Shown: positions 52,991 to 62,606 of the stretch, one piece after another | Layout of the letters: each line of letters opens with the position of its first letter | How positions within the stretch are numbered: the stretch's first letter is position 1 | Assembly: GCF_029714405.1 (NCBI RefSeq) | Contig: NZ_CP121650.1 | Location: 1,989,001-2,053,000 of the forward strand | Direction of reading: 5' to 3' | DNA from: Bradyrhizobium sp. CB82 | GTDB taxonomy: Bacteria; Pseudomonadota; Alphaproteobacteria; Rhizobiales; Xanthobacteraceae | DNA: 64,000 bases | Made by a program: the position numbers and the translations under genes | Notes under the pieces: generated by a model | Databases searched by the model: none | Told to the model about the DNA's origin: nothing | What the model saw: the letters and a program-made list of their open reading frames with translations, nothing else

Positions 52991-55900
52991 GTGAGAAACA
53001 ATGGAATAGATGTCCTATGGAGAGATGGCGAACGCATATTCTGTCGAGAATGGCGAACAAACAGCAATGGCGAGCAAACGAGCGTTTTCACCGTTAGCAA
53101 CTTGGCCGCGATGCCATCCGCTGACAGCCTGGCCCGTCTCTCTCATGAATATGGATTAAAAGATCGGCTTCACGGCGCATGGGCGCTTTGCCCTCTCTCG
53201 CTCGTCAATCGAAGTGGGCGCGTTGCATTGCTCCTCGAGGACAATGGCGAGGAACCTCTCGAGGCTCTGCTCGGGACACCATTTGAGCTTGGCCGCTTCT
53301 TGCGGCTCGCCATCAAGTTGACTGAGGCGCTCGCTGGTGTTCATCAACAGGGGCTCGTCCATAAAGACCTGAAGCCCGTGCATATTTTCATTGCGCTCGG
53401 CGAGGAGCATGTGCGGTTGACCGGATTCGGAATCGCGACACAGCTACAGCGCATGCGTCGTATGTCCGAACTGCCCGAATATGTCGCGGGCACTCTTGCC
53501 TACATGGCGCCCGAACAAACTGGCCGCATGAATCGTTCCGTTGATGCGCGTAGCGACTTGTACTCGCTCGGTGTGATCCTCTATCGCATGCTAACGGGTA
53601 CGCTCCCATTTATCGCGTCAGAACCTGGCGAGTGGATTCACTGCCATATAGCGCGAACGCCAGTACCTCCAGAACAGGGACTAGCTGACATTCCGGCCCA
53701 AGTTTCGGATGTCATCATGAAGCTGCTCGCGAAACCCGCGGAGCATCGATACCAGACGGCAGTCGGTCTCGAACATGACCTACGGCGCTGTCTTGTGGAA
53801 TTTGAAACGAATTACCAGGTTGTTCCGTTTCCGCTAGCCGAGCTAGATTTATCAGACCGTCTGCTCATCCCTGAGAAGTTATATGGCAGAGAGGAGCAAA
53901 TCGGAACGCTTACGACGGCTTTTGATCGCGTCGTCCGGAGCGGCACTCCCGAGCTGGTACTGGTATCCGGTGGCTCCGGTATCGGCAAGTCTGCGATTGT
54001 TGGAGAACTACGTAAGGTCCTGATGTCAACGCACGCGCTATTTGCATCAGGAAAGTTCGACGAGCGGAGGCGAGACATTCCGTACTCGACATTGGCACAG
54101 GCCTTCCAGGGGCTTGTACGCCAATTGCTCGGGAAAACCGAGAACGAGTTACGAGGATGGCGCAACGCTTTTCTGGAATCAATCGGACCAAACGGCAGGC
54201 TCATTACCGATCTCGTGCCTGAACTCGAGCACATTATCGGTCAGCAACCGGTAGTACCAGAACTCCCTCCTCAACAGGAAAAAGGTCGCTTTCAGCTTGT
54301 ATTTCGTCGGTTCGTCGCGGTTTTTGCGAGACCGGAACATCCGCTAGTGCTTTTTCTCGACGATCTGCAATGGCTCGATGCTGCAACGCTGGACCTCATT
54401 GAGGATATGACAACGCGGCTAGACCCGCGTCATATGCTTTTAATCGGTGCCTTCCGCGAAAATGAGGTCGACGCGCTTCATCCGCTTTCACGGACGCTGA
54501 AATCAATGAGCGATGCAGGAACCGCAGTCACTGAGATTCGTGTCGATGCCCTTGAGCACCATCATCTAGCGCAGTTAATAGCGGATGCGCTGCACTGCGG
54601 TCTCGAACGCGCCGCATCGCTTGCGCGCCTAGTGCATACGAAGACTAATGGTAATCCATTCTTCGTGGGTCAGTTCTTGAATGCTCTGGTCGATCGCAAC
54701 GCTATTGTTCCCGATCGCGCTTCGGGATGTTGGCATTGGGATGTCGAAAAGATTCAGGCGTCGCGGCACACGGAGAACGTCATTGAACTGCTGGCCGAAA
54801 AAATCAAGCGTCTTCCGGACTCGTGCAAGGAGGCGCTACAGGAGCTTGCATGTCTGGGCAACACGGGAGATGTTCTGGTCATTTCCAGAATTCGACAGTT
54901 AACTGAAAAAGATGTGGATGCGGATCTATGGGAAGCATGCCAGTTGGAACTTATAGAACGCTTGCCGGATAAGTACCAGTTCGTCCACGATCGGATACAG
55001 GAGGCCGCGTACTCGCTCATACCCGAGCAAACACGCGCACAGAAGCACCTGCAAATAGGAAGGCTTCTCGTTGCACATACTCCCGCGGCGCATCTCGAGA
55101 AAGCGATCTTCGACATAGTCGGGCAACTCAATCGGGCCAGTCATATCGTGACGGGCGAGGAACGCGAGCGACTGGCTAACCTTAATCTGATCGCCGCCCG
55201 GCGTGCCAAAGCATCGTCAGCTCACACTTCTGCACTTAAATACCTCATCGCGGGGGCCGCTCTATTGGAGGAGAATAGTCAGCTTCGTCTACGCGATTTG
55301 ATATACGCACTCGAATTCGAGCGTGCAGAATGCGAATTTCTGACGGGTGAACTACTGGCCGCGGACGCGCGCCTCGAGAGGTTGAACATCCTTGCCGTCG
55401 GTACAAAAGAGCGCGCCGCCGTCACCTGCCTGAGGATGGATATTTGCACCGCAAATGGCCAGAGCGATTGTGCGATTGCTATCGCGCTGGACTTCCTGGC
55501 GCACGAAGGCATTCACTGGTCTGCCCATCCTGCGGACGAGGAGGTGCGCCGGGAGTACGACCAGATCCTGCATACTCTGAACAGCCGGCCTATTGATGAG
55601 ATCCTCAGAGCCCCATCCATGGAGGATTCAACATCGCTGGCTGTCATGGAAGTATTAATCAAGGCGCAGACGCCTGCCATGTTCACGGACCTGAACCTCG
55701 CGTCACTAGCAGTCTGCAGGGCAGTAAGTATCAGTCTCGCGCATGGCAATAGCGATACGTCGTGTTTTGCCTATGTAATGTTCGCGCGCGTTGCCGGCCC
55801 ACGTTACGGCCATTACGACGCGGGCTTCCGGCTTGGTCAAGTGGGATTCGACCTCATCGAACGGCAGGAAAACAGGCGATTCCGTGCGTCGACGATTTTG

Positions 55901-58513
55901 GTGTTTGTGTTCACCGGCCTCCGCTGGATCAAGCACGTTCGGTCGAGTAATGCCTTGATCCACCGCGGTTTCACGGATGCAAACAATATTGGAGACCTGC
56001 TGTATGCCTCGTACGCTCGGAACAACCTGAATTCGCATCTTCTCTTTGCCGGCGACCCATTGGACCATGCCGAGCGCGAGGCCGAGTGGGGACTCCATTT
56101 CGTGCGAAACGCCCGCTTTGGGCTGGTCGAACACATCATCGCGACTCAACTTGCATTGATCAAGGCGTTACGCAGGTCAGGTAAACAACCTGCTTCCCTC
56201 GGCTATGAGGACATGGACGAGCACCAGGTCGAGCAATACCTTTCGAACAGCCCTGCCTTGGCTATCGCTCAGTGCTGGTACTGGATTCGCAAATTGCAGC
56301 TGCGTTATCTGATCGGGGATTATACGGCCGCGATCGATGCGCTATCAAAAGCACGCACGCTGCTATGGACATCCCCGCTTTTTCTCGAGGAAGCGGACTT
56401 TCATTTTTATGCGGCGCTTGCGCTCTGCGCGTCCCTGACCGGTAAGCCGATCGAAGAACGGCAGCAGCTGTGCGAAACAATTGCTGCTCATCATCATCAG
56501 CTTGAGATCTGGGCGCGGAATGGACCGGAAAACTTCGAGGATCGGGCCGCGCTCGTCGGTGCGGAGATAGCGCGCCTCGAGGGACGAGACCTCGACGCGG
56601 AACGCCTTTTCGAAAAGGCGATTCGCGCCGCGCAGTTGAACGGCTTTCCGCACAACGAGGGCCTTGCCAGCGAACTCGCTGCGCGCTTTTACACTGACCG
56701 CGGCGTGGAGATTGTCTCACACGCCTATCTGCGCAACGCCCGCTGCTGCTACCTTCGTTGGGGTGCCAACATCAAGGTCCGGCAGCTCGAGGAGTCGCAT
56801 CCGCATCTAGTTGCACACGAAACCATCACCTCACTCGACACTACTTTCGGCGCGACTGTCGAAAGTCTGGATCTCGGCACTGTGCTTAAGATGTCAAAAG
56901 CGCTATCAGTCGAAATGGACTTCGAGAAATTGATCGACACGATCATGCGAATGGCGATGGAGCATACCGGTGCTGCACGTGGTCTGCTGATGCTTTGGCG
57001 AAAGACGGGTTTAAATGTCCAGGCCGAAGCCGTCACCTCGAGCGACTCGGTCACGGTGAGGCTCTGTGATGAGCCCATGAACGATACGACCTTGCCCGAA
57101 TCGGTTCTCAATTACGTTGCGCGCACAAGGCGCAATGTTTTACTCGACGATGCTGTGTCGGACGTTTCGTTTTCCGCCGACCCTTATATTAACGCGCACC
57201 AAGCACTCTCGGTGTTGTGCCTTCCGCTGGTCAACCAAGCCAATCTGATCGGAGCCATATACCTCGAAAATCACCTGGGCCCGGGAATCTTCGCATTTAG
57301 CCGGATTCCCGTGCTCAAGCTGCTTGCATCGCAGGCGGCGATCACGCTGGAGAACGCCCGGCTGTACCGCGATTTGTTCGAACGCGAAAGCAGGATCCGG
57401 CGTCTCGTGGACGCCAATATCATCGGAATTTTCATTTACGGAAGCCAAGGCACCATCACTGAAGCCAATGACGCATTTCTTCAGATCGTCGGATGCGACC
57501 GCGATGACTTTCAGTTCGGCGAAGTGCGGTGGACAGATCTGACTCCTCCGGATTGGGCCGAACGTGACGAGCAGATTTGGGATTCCAAGCTGAAACGCGA
57601 CGGAACGTTACCTCCATTCGAGAAGGAGCTTTTTCGCAAAGACGGCCGCCGTGTCCCGGTATTGCTGGGCATCGCCAGCTTCGAAGGGAGTATGGACGAA
57701 GGTGTTGCCTTCGTGCTGGACCTGACTGAGCAAAAGCGCGCTGAAGCTGAAGCCAGCGAAAGCGAGTTGCGATACCGGGAAGTGCAATCGGCGCTTGCCC
57801 ATGCAAACCGGCTGACGACAATGGGGCAACTCCTGGCGATGATCAGTCACGAGGTGAAGCAGCCTCTCGCCGCGACTATCACACTTGCGGACGCGGGGCA
57901 GCGCTTTTTGGGTGGCGCCGATCCGAAAGTCGACGAGGCACGTCAGGTATTCTCCCGTATCCGACAGGGCGGAATTCGGGCGAACGATGTCCTTGATCGC
58001 ATTCGCAGTCTGGTCAAAAAAGCACCGCAGCAAAAGGAGACACTTGATATTAATACGGCAATTCACGATGTCGTCGCCCTTTCACGGGCGGAAGCGAGTC
58101 GCAAGGGCGTTATTATGCAGACGCAACTCTGCGAGACGCTACCCCTCGTTGAAGGAGATCAGGTTCAACTGCAACAGGTCGTGCTAAACCTCGTATTCAA
58201 TGCAATCGAGGCGATGAGCGAAAATTATGACGGTCCGAGGGATTTGGTCATTAGTACCAGTCGGCGCGACGATGAAAGTGTTACCGTTGCTGTGAGCGAT
58301 ACGGGCCCCGGTGTCACCCAAGCGGACATTGAGCGGATCTTTGAGCCGTTCTACACGACAAAAACATCGGGCATGGGAATGGGTCTGTCAATTTGCCGTT
58401 CAATCGTGGAAGCGCACGGGGGAATGTTGCGCGCATTCACTAATGCGCGACGAGGCGTAACTTTTGAAGCTTCCATACCCACGAAGAAGGTCGTGTCCCC
58501 GGTGATGGTGTAG
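52991..58513 (+). CDS. giant Ser/Thr kinase - AAA ATPase - GAF - PAS - histidine kinase
   Basis: 1840 aa. Order: Ser/Thr-kinase-like domain (about 20-280) with GLVHKDLKPVHIFIA in the catalytic loop, LTGFGIATQL in place of DFG (Asp replaced, so activity is doubtful), and AYMAPEQTGRMNR; AAA/STAND ATPase (about 295-600) with VLVSGGSGIGKSAIVGELRK (Walker A near 330) and LVLFLDDLQWLDAATL; a long helical TPR-like region to about 1280; GAF domain (about 1300-1455; LEMSK-like entry at MDFEKLIDTIMRMAMEHTGA); PAS (about 1465-1585; IIGIFIYGSQGTITEANDAF); HisKA with His near 1620 (LLAMISHEVKQPLAATITLA); and HATPase (VVLNLVFNAIEAMS; AVSDTGPGVTQADIERIF; GMGMGLSICRSIVEAH). This multi-domain sensor kinase class is common in rhizobia. 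No receiver is fused; the adjacent FixJ proteins are likely partners. Confidence 0.92.
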   Translation: MRNNGIDVLWRDGERIFCREWRTNSNGEQTSVFTVSNLAAMPSADSLARLSHEYGLKDRLHGAWALCPLSLVNRSGRVALLLEDNGEEPLEALLGTPFELGRFLRLAIKLTEALAGVHQQGLVHKDLKPVHIFIALGEEHVRLTGFGIATQLQRMRRMSELPEYVAGTLAYMAPEQTGRMNRSVDARSDLYSLGVILYRMLTGTLPFIASEPGEWIHCHIARTPVPPEQGLADIPAQVSDVIMKLLAKPAEHRYQTAVGLEHDLRRCLVEFETNYQVVPFPLAELDLSDRLLIPEKLYGREEQIGTLTTAFDRVVRSGTPELVLVSGGSGIGKSAIVGELRKVLMSTHALFASGKFDERRRDIPYSTLAQAFQGLVRQLLGKTENELRGWRNAFLESIGPNGRLITDLVPELEHIIGQQPVVPELPPQQEKGRFQLVFRRFVAVFARPEHPLVLFLDDLQWLDAATLDLIEDMTTRLDPRHMLLIGAFRENEVDALHPLSRTLKSMSDAGTAVTEIRVDALEHHHLAQLIADALHCGLERAASLARLVHTKTNGNPFFVGQFLNALVDRNAIVPDRASGCWHWDVEKIQASRHTENVIELLAEKIKRLPDSCKEALQELACLGNTGDVLVISRIRQLTEKDVDADLWEACQLELIERLPDKYQFVHDRIQEAAYSLIPEQTRAQKHLQIGRLLVAHTPAAHLEKAIFDIVGQLNRASHIVTGEERERLANLNLIAARRAKASSAHTSALKYLIAGAALLEENSQLRLRDLIYALEFERAECEFLTGELLAADARLERLNILAVGTKERAAVTCLRMDICTANGQSDCAIAIALDFLAHEGIHWSAHPADEEVRREYDQILHTLNSRPIDEILRAPSMEDSTSLAVMEVLIKAQTPAMFTDLNLASLAVCRAVSISLAHGNSDTSCFAYVMFARVAGPRYGHYDAGFRLGQVGFDLIERQENRRFRASTILVFVFTGLRWIKHVRSSNALIHRGFTDANNIGDLLYASYARNNLNSHLLFAGDPLDHAEREAEWGLHFVRNARFGLVEHIIATQLALIKALRRSGKQPASLGYEDMDEHQVEQYLSNSPALAIAQCWYWIRKLQLRYLIGDYTAAIDALSKARTLLWTSPLFLEEADFHFYAALALCASLTGKPIEERQQLCETIAAHHHQLEIWARNGPENFEDRAALVGAEIARLEGRDLDAERLFEKAIRAAQLNGFPHNEGLASELAARFYTDRGVEIVSHAYLRNARCCYLRWGANIKVRQLEESHPHLVAHETITSLDTTFGATVESLDLGTVLKMSKALSVEMDFEKLIDTIMRMAMEHTGAARGLLMLWRKTGLNVQAEAVTSSDSVTVRLCDEPMNDTTLPESVLNYVARTRRNVLLDDAVSDVSFSADPYINAHQALSVLCLPLVNQANLIGAIYLENHLGPGIFAFSRIPVLKLLASQAAITLENARLYRDLFERESRIRRLVDANIIGIFIYGSQGTITEANDAFLQIVGCDRDDFQFGEVRWTDLTPPDWAERDEQIWDSKLKRDGTLPPFEKELFRKDGRRVPVLLGIASFEGSMDEGVAFVLDLTEQKRAEAEASESELRYREVQSALAHANRLTTMGQLLAMISHEVKQPLAATITLADAGQRFLGGADPKVDEARQVFSRIRQGGIRANDVLDRIRSLVKKAPQQKETLDINTAIHDVVALSRAEASRKGVIMQTQLCETLPLVEGDQVQLQQVVLNLVFNAIEAMSENYDGPRDLVISTSRRDDESVTVAVSDTGPGVTQADIERIFEPFYTTKTSGMGMGLSICRSIVEAHGGMLRAFTNARRGVTFEASIPTKKVVSPVMV

Positions 58514-58856
58514 CTCGGTAGAGCAAAGCCGTCCGCACGCGCGCCCTCCCATGGAGCCTAGCGGGGGCAGCTTTGCGGTGGTCACCGGCAGTTTGCCGGT
58601 AGGGTCAGGTCGCTGACACCAACCTGATTCGAGGAACCACCGATGAACGATGAGATGATGAACCCCCGCGCGCTCGTAGAGAAACCCCTGATGCGGAGCT
58701 GCTGAGCGAGATGATCGGCTTTGCTGCCCAGCGCAATGTGGGATCGCGCGCGGCGCTCCCACTGTCGATGATCGGGTGGATCTAGCGAGGTGCTCGAGCT
58801 CACCGGGGATTGCGACCGTCTGTTGCCGAGCGCCGCTTGCCCTTTTTGACTCTCCC
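58514..58856. other. relic-bearing interval after the giant kinase
   Basis: About 340 bases. It contains the IS256 scrap listed separately. The rest shows no coding signal. Confidence 0.4.
58643..58735 (+). pseudogene. N-terminal scrap of an IS256-family transposase
   Basis: The ATG at 58643 gives MNDEMMNPRALVEK, and one base off it continues PDAELLSEMIGFAAQR, together matching the start of IS256-type transposases (ALVEKTPDADLLREMIGFAA-like). A frameshift and the loss of everything after residue ~31 make it a fossil. Confidence 0.6.
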
Positions 58857-59252
58857 TTAGTATGTCGTGCTCGCCCGCGAGGGAAGCTCCGCTCTTCGCG
58901 TGCGTGTTGCGCGCGCCGTTCCCTGCGGGTGCTCGCGACATTGCCTTTTCGGGTCGGAAAGTCCCTTCTCCCCCTTCGTCTTGTTCTTGTGCCGTATGAA
59001 GCGGACCTCCAGCTCTTCGCCGTTCAAGCGGACGAGTTGACATCGCCGATAGGCGAGCCTGGTGGACGAAAGCAGAAGAAAGAATTCGCTCAGTGTAAGT
59101 CCTTCAATCGACGCTTGAATTTGGAGTCTCGCACCGCGTTGTGAAACATCTTTAAGGCTACGCGTGCGACGCCAGGTGCCGTCGATAGCCATCATGTGTA
59201 CCGGGTGCTCGAAAATGACCCGTCGGCCTTGTTGTTCTTTTTCTCCAGCCAT
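58857..59252 (-). CDS. PilZ-domain protein
   Basis: 131 aa. The first 90 residues resemble a PilZ domain: GRRVIFEHPVHMMAIDGTWR, SLKDVSQRGARLQIQAS (the D/NxSxxG box) and SSTRLAYRRCQLVRLNGEEL, then VRFIRHKNK. PilZ proteins bind cyclic di-GMP through an RxxxR plus (D/N)xSxxG pair; here D-V-S-Q-R-G is present and GRRVIFEHPV stands where the RxxxR would be, so binding is uncertain. The C-terminal 40 residues are basic and low in structure. It lies next to the NYN gene on the same strand, 52 bases downstream. Confidence 0.78.
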   Translation of the reverse strand: MAGEKEQQGRRVIFEHPVHMMAIDGTWRRTRSLKDVSQRGARLQIQASIEGLTLSEFFLLLSSTRLAYRRCQLVRLNGEELEVRFIRHKNKTKGEKGLSDPKRQCREHPQGTARATRTRRAELPSRASTTY

Positions 59253-59303
59253 GGATGGTCCGAAACAGATCTTCTTTGTACTTCACCCGATTCCGCGGGT
59301 TCG

Positions 59304-59921
59304 CTATTCATCGTTATCATCACTCGACCGCCCGATCGCGCGCTGCATCAACCGTGGCGCTTGATCCCGCGCAATACGAGATAGTGCTCGTTCGGAACGA
59401 TCGCGCCCGATCCTTGACTGCAGTTCCCTTATATCGCAAAAGACGTCGGCCTGCCGTCGCAACTCATCGGCGATCATTGACGGTTGAGTAGCGAGGCTGG
59501 ATACGACGGTAACACGGACGCCGTGACGCTGCACCGCCTCTACCAGCGGACGAAAGTAACCGTTTCCCGAGCATAACACCATTTCGTCGATGCGATCTGC
59601 GAGCTCCATCGCGTCAACCGCAATTTCAATGTCAATGTTGCTTTTGACATTGCGACGGCCGCTCGCGTCTACGAATTCCTTCGTGGCCTTCGTCACCACG
59701 GTAAATCCATTGTAGTTCAGCCAGTCGAGCAGCGGGCGCACGGACGAGTATTCCTGGCTCTCAATGATCGCGGTGTAATAGCACACGCGCACAAGCGTCC
59801 CCCAGCTCTCGAATTCCTTAAGCAGGCACTTGTAATCGATATCGAAGCCAAGCGCTTTTGCGGTTGAGTGAAGATTGGAACCGTCAATGAACACCGCGAT
59901 CTTGTTGGAGCTGGAAGCCAT
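59304..59921 (-). CDS. NYN-domain (PIN-like) putative ribonuclease
   Basis: 205 aa from the ATG at 59921; the frame opens at 59987 but the domain begins at KIAVFIDGSNLHSTAKALGF. Seen: the acidic residues of the LabA/DUF88 NYN fold in FIDGSNLH, NVKSNIDIEIAVDAMELADR and EMVLCSGNGYFRPLVEAVQR (S-G-N/D pattern), plus VTVVSSLATQPSMIADELRR. NYN proteins are metal-dependent nucleases related to PIN toxins. In SGNGYF an Asn takes the place of the usual Asp of SGDSDF, so catalysis may be weakened. It neighbours the PilZ gene. Confidence 0.82.
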   Translation of the reverse strand: MASSSNKIAVFIDGSNLHSTAKALGFDIDYKCLLKEFESWGTLVRVCYYTAIIESQEYSSVRPLLDWLNYNGFTVVTKATKEFVDASGRRNVKSNIDIEIAVDAMELADRIDEMVLCSGNGYFRPLVEAVQRHGVRVTVVSSLATQPSMIADELRRQADVFCDIRELQSRIGRDRSERALSRIARDQAPRLMQRAIGRSSDDNDE

Positions 59922-60091
59922 TAAGGTGTGACCTGCGTTCATCATGCTAGGCTGGAAGGTGCCCGCGGTTGAAGCGGGACGAAACACCGAGTCAGTTGAT
60001 CTAACATCATCAGGAAAATGTTGTCGTCAGGCGGTGAATCAAATGCGAATACCTCTCTCATCTTTTTTTTGGTGCGAAAACGTACACTTGG

Positions 60092-60370
60092 ATGTCCGAT
60101 CATTCGGAAGGTATCGGGACGTCCAACCTGATGTATGAGATCCGCAACAGATTACTTCGTCTGCTTCCACCTGATGAACTCAAGAGCGTTCTTTTGCTAG
60201 CTGAGGAGGTGCTGCTGGCGAAACGCCAAGTTCTTCATCGCTACGGCGTTCGCATGCAGCAAGTCTATTTGATAGAGACTAGCCCAGTGTCGGTCGGTGC
60301 GAAGGTGGGACCGCAAGAGTTCGTCGAGGTGTGGTTGATCGGTTCGGAAGGGCTCGCCGGAATACATTGA
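60092..60370 (+). pseudogene. Crp/Fnr-family regulator, N-terminal fragment
   Basis: 92 codons: RNRLLRLLPPDELKSVLLLA, RQVLHRYGVRMQQVYLIETS and VEVWLIGSEGLAGI correspond to the first half of a cyclic-nucleotide-binding regulator of the rhizobial Crp/Fnr group. The frame ends at AGIH, where homologues continue (PVVLG... and an HTH). It is therefore a 5' fragment, truncated at about residue 90 of 230. Confidence 0.65.
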
Positions 60371-60577
60371 GTGGGTGGGAGAGGTTTCGGATCACCCAGG
60401 CCGGAATTACCGCTGCGGCGGTGGTGTGAGTTGAACCACAGGGTAAACAACGAACTCACCAGTTCTATCTGTATGGCTTCGGGGAGTGGTGGGGGGATGA
60501 TTGGCAGTCCGCGCTCCGTCAAATGGATGAAGCGTGCGGCCGACATGCTCGCTGTGAGAATATTTTCAGTTAAGTAG
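60371..60577 (+). pseudogene. scrap of an HWE/HisKA_2-type histidine kinase
   Basis: Within this short frame RRWCELNHRVNNELTSSI reproduces the phospho-acceptor helix of HWE-type kinases (ELNHRVxNxL). Nothing before or after fits, so it is a fossil fragment adjoining the Crp/Fnr fragment. Kinases of this type and Crp regulators are often neighbours in rhizobia. Confidence 0.4.
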
Positions 60578-60901
60578 ATCGCGCCGTCGATTATGGGAGC
60601 TGCAGCAGCTTTCTCCGCGCCTTTCGTCAAGTGTATGGACAGGTCGCGGGAGAATCTGAGCGTGATGGACAGAACTCTGATTGAAGATGCGCGAGGTGGC
60701 AACAGCAGCCGCAGCAGCCAAAACCGCCGCGATGCGATCGCATCTGAATTGAGATCGATGATAAATGGTTATCGGATAGATGATCACAGGGCATTTCCCT
60801 TTATCCGGCGGCGGCGACACCCTCAAACTTGTTCGCAGAGTGTGCGCCATTGCTTACGCGGCACTCCGACTCGAATAATGTCCACGATCAGGAGGCCATA
60901 A
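60371..60901. other. relic-bearing interval
   Basis: About 530 bases between the Crp fragment and the cupin gene. It holds one histidine-kinase scrap (listed separately); the remainder shows no convincing ORF or element. Confidence 0.4.
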
Positions 60902-61315
60902 ATGCCAGTAAAGCAGCCGGTTCTCACGCCGCCCGGGGGCGGCAAGACGGTGAAGTTAAGTGCGGGTTCGAGCATCGAGCTGAAAGTGGAGAGCAGCCAG
61001 TCCGGAGGCGAATATGGCACTGTCCTGTGGACGCTGCGGGCCGGTGAGGAGCCGCCGCTGCACACCCACACGCGCGAGGACGAGCTGCTCTACGTGGTGC
61101 AGGGGAAGCTAATCGCGCGGGTCGGCGATGCCCGCGTCGAGGTGGGGCCGGGGGCCTACGCGGCTCTTCCCCGCGATGTGCCGCATACGGTCGAGGTGAT
61201 CGGCGATCAGGCGATCCTGCTGGTCAGCTTCGTGCCGGGTGGGCTGGAGCGCTTCTTGGTCCCCCGCGACGGCGAGAAGCCGGATCCGGCCGCTTTCGGC
61301 CTGGCGTTCCCCTAG
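60902..61315 (+). CDS. cupin-domain protein
   Basis: 137 aa. Cupin motif 1 is PPLHTHTREDELLYVVQGKL (HxH...E) and motif 2 AALPRDVPHTVEVIGDQAIL (PxxxxHxV), giving a metal site on a small beta-barrel. The C-terminal FVPGGLERFLVPRDGEKP is typical of the quercetinase-like single-domain cupins. Substrate unknown. Intact and well-formed in an otherwise fossil-rich stretch. Confidence 0.88.
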   Translation: MPVKQPVLTPPGGGKTVKLSAGSSIELKVESSQSGGEYGTVLWTLRAGEEPPLHTHTREDELLYVVQGKLIARVGDARVEVGPGAYAALPRDVPHTVEVIGDQAILLVSFVPGGLERFLVPRDGEKPDPAAFGLAFP

Positions 61316-61718
61316 GGGCGTGGACCGGGACGCGCGGCGTTCGTGATCGAGCGTCTGCGCGGGCCCGGACGCCGGCCGCTCGCGACGGCGCCAGATGATT
61401 GATTGCACGCGCTCGCCGATCGGCGGCATCGCACCGCCGTACAGCGGCGGGTCGCGTGATCTGCGGCTAATTTCACGTGGCAGCACCGGCATGAACTGGA
61501 GGTGGAGGTCCAGACGATGCTGTCATGGGAGCCCGAGCGCATTATCTTCGCGCACGCCCGTTGGCACGACGCAAACGGCGCCGCTGAGCTGCGTAACGCA
61601 CTTAGGTGGCTTTTGAGGAGTCACAGTGAACGTATGCGCCAGGTTCTCTCGTCGGATGCTGGACGCATTCCACGATTTCAAGCTATGCGAACGACGACAG
61701 GCCGACGCACGGCGGGAC
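61316..61718. other. relic-bearing interval between cupin and LysR genes
   Basis: About 400 bases. The only recognisable content is the DUF4336 scrap at 61471-61636. Confidence 0.4.
61471..61636 (+). pseudogene. C-terminal scrap of a DUF4336 protein
   Basis: The frame reads EVQTMLSWEPERIIFAHARW followed by DANGAAELRNALRWLL, which matches the end of DUF4336 (metallo-beta-lactamase-like) proteins (WxPERVIxAHG...LRxAFRWL). The ~190 preceding residues are absent. Fossil fragment. Confidence 0.5.
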
Positions 61719-62606
61719 TCACGGATTGGTCTTGAGGCTCTTCGCAAAATGTTCAACGAACGCGCGCGCCGCGAGTTTCGCTCCGCGTCCGGCCGGGAAT
61801 ATGGCGTTTACGTCGGCGGCGCCCATGTTCCAATCCTTGAGGATCTGCACTAACGCACCCGACTTGAGTTCGGCGCGACAGCCCCAGAGACTGCAGGCCA
61901 CGATCCCGATTCCGGCGACGCCGCCAGCCACTGCCGCTTCGTTGATGTTCCCCGACAGAGGAGCTTCCACCTTTATGGAAACGGTTCTCCCGTTCTTCTC
62001 GAAGCAACAGACGCCATTCGAGCCCGGGACACCAATCAACACGGGATGTCCTGACAGATCGTTCGGCGTTTTCGGGTAGCCAGCCCGTTTCAGGTAGGCC
62101 GGCGAGGCGGCGATGAGCAGAGGATTTGATCCTACCCGTCTTAGAGTCGCGGAGGAATCCTCCAACTTTCCGGACCTGATCGCGACGTCGATCGCGCTCC
62201 TGATAAGGTCTTGGCGACCGTCGTCCATCGCCAAATCGATCCGCAGCGCAGGGTGCTTCGAAATGAAGGCGGGAAGTCGCGGTATGACCTCCCGGATCGC
62301 CATGCTAGGCGACAACCCTATCCGGAGCACGCCGCGAAGTACGCCCTTGCCGTGAATGGCTTGTGTCGCTTCTTCCAGAATGGCAAGCGCGGGCTCGACC
62401 TTCGCGAGGTAGTCCGCCCCGGCTTCGGTGAGCACGACGGCCCTTGTCGATCTCGCGAAGAGGGCCGCGCCTACCTCGCGTTCGAGCGACGCGATGTGTC
62501 GGGACGCCGAAGGTTGCGAAAGTCCGAGATCCTTGCCGGCACGCGAGAAGCTACCGGTATGTGCGACACGGACGAAGAGTGTTAGAGCAAGGAGGCGATC
62601 AGTCAT
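61719..62606 (-). CDS. LysR-family transcriptional regulator
   Basis: 295 aa, normal length. HTH: RLLALTLFVRVAHTGSFSRA, GKDLGLSQPSASRHIASLER, EVGAALFARSTRAVVLTEAG. The effector domain is of the CrgA/AaeR type (GVLRIGLSPSMAIREVIPRL; AIDVAIRSGKLEDSSATLRR; GGVAGIGIVACSLWGC). It probably regulates a small neighbouring gene or itself; the adjacent genes give no clear target. Intact. Confidence 0.92.
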   Translation of the reverse strand: MTDRLLALTLFVRVAHTGSFSRAGKDLGLSQPSASRHIASLEREVGAALFARSTRAVVLTEAGADYLAKVEPALAILEEATQAIHGKGVLRGVLRIGLSPSMAIREVIPRLPAFISKHPALRIDLAMDDGRQDLIRSAIDVAIRSGKLEDSSATLRRVGSNPLLIAASPAYLKRAGYPKTPNDLSGHPVLIGVPGSNGVCCFEKNGRTVSIKVEAPLSGNINEAAVAGGVAGIGIVACSLWGCRAELKSGALVQILKDWNMGAADVNAIFPAGRGAKLAARAFVEHFAKSLKTNP

